64,000 bases of DNA from Pipra filicauda. Taxonomy: Eukaryota > Chordata > Aves > Passeriformes > Pipridae. The translations under genes and the position numbers were made by a program. The stretch lies in contig NW_024104292.1 of assembly GCF_003945595.2 (NCBI RefSeq), positions 3,153,075 through 3,217,074 of the forward strand, given 5' to 3'. The notes beneath the pieces were generated by a model that had not been told where the DNA came from, did no database searches, and saw nothing but the letters and a program-made list of their open reading frames with translations. Of this stretch, positions 63,579 to 64,000 are shown piece after piece (the first letter of the stretch is position 1; each line of letters opens with the position of its first letter).

Positions 63579-64000
63579 ACAGAATCATGGAATATGCTGA
63601 GTTGGAAGGGATCCATAAGGATCATCAAGTCCAGCCCTTAGTCCTGCACGGAACTATCCCCAGGAATCGCACCATGTGACTGAAAGTATCATCCAAATGC
63701 TTCTTGAACTCTGTCAGGCTTGGTGCTGTGACCACTTCCCTGCAGAAACTATTCCAGTGCTCAACCACCCTCTGGGTGAAGAAACTTTTCCTGATATGCA
63801 ACCTAAACCTCCCCCGACACAACTTCAGGCCATTCCCTCAGGTCCTGTCACTGGTCACCACAGAGAAGAGAACAGTACATGCCTCTCCTCTTCCCCTCAC
63901 AAGGAAGTTATAACTGCAATGAGGTCGCCCTCAGTCTCCTCTTCCCAGGCTGAACAGACCAAGTGACCTCAGCCTCTCCTCTTATGGCTTCCCTTCAAGG
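63579..64000 (-). mobile_element. CR1 LINE, partial at the window edge
   Basis: Begins cacagaatcatggaatatgc. The minus-strand frame (63625-63822) encodes the CR1 ORF2 C-terminus: a RFRLHIRKSFF segment, VVEHWNSFCREVV and PSLTEFKKHLDD. The copy continues beyond the window. It abuts the previous fragment with no spacer and is a different subfamily in its 3' end. Confidence 0.95.

Noticed and set aside
63676..63966. 96-codon plus-strand frame at the right edge
   Set aside because: It is the antisense shadow of CR1 ORF2, whose true frame is on the minus strand.

Overview
The window looks like nuclear DNA from a bird, probably a neoavian and possibly a passerine. The evidence is repeat content. 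Seven clear CR1 LINE fragments carry the avian-type 3' tail or CR1 reverse-transcriptase reading frame. Three long LTR families of bird type occur, plus a fragment of an avian ERVL-like pol gene at the left edge. Nothing bacterial, plasmid-like or phage-like is present: no dense long ORFs, operons, RBS, CRISPR or rRNA. The background is AT-rich and nearly free of coding sequence, like an intergenic gene desert or very large introns.

Layout. 1-490: decayed retroviral protease to RT-linker sequence (minus). 3.1 kb: CR1 tail. 4.9 kb: ancient amniote repeat, then a convincing but unidentified coding exon at 5203-5375 (plus). 6879-8093: solo LTR of family A. 8.1-18.7 kb: mostly unique DNA with two long imperfect hairpins (10.1 and 16.2 kb), a weak candidate exon (13.0 kb) and an isolated 157-codon reading frame on the minus strand (17.9-18.4 kb). 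18.7-20.4 kb: partial class II (ERVK-like) provirus on the minus strand, with LTR, lysine-type primer binding site, leader and a degenerate ~48-bp tandem array. 22.5-23.8 kb: the longest CR1 (plus). 30.8-31.6 kb: possible coding relic (minus). 34.6-35.7 kb: solo LTR of family C. 39.5-40.9 kb: two CR1 fragments. 43.3 kb: perfect 24-bp palindrome. 47.7 kb: AT-rich palindromic minisatellite. 51.0-52.7 kb: a second family B (ERVK-like) LTR interrupted by a family A LTR, with a clean 5-bp target duplication. 56.4 kb: CR1 fragment lacking its 3' tail. 61.5-62.1 kb: probable fourth LTR (D). 63.5-64.0 kb: two abutting CR1 fragments, the second running off the window.

No complete gene is present and I see no new biological system. 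The most useful leads are the exon at 5203-5375, the nested LTR (which orders two insertions in time), the two miRNA-sized hairpins, and the unidentified minus-strand reading frames at 18 kb and 31 kb. All identifications rest on reading the sequence and recalled knowledge of repeat families; no search was run.
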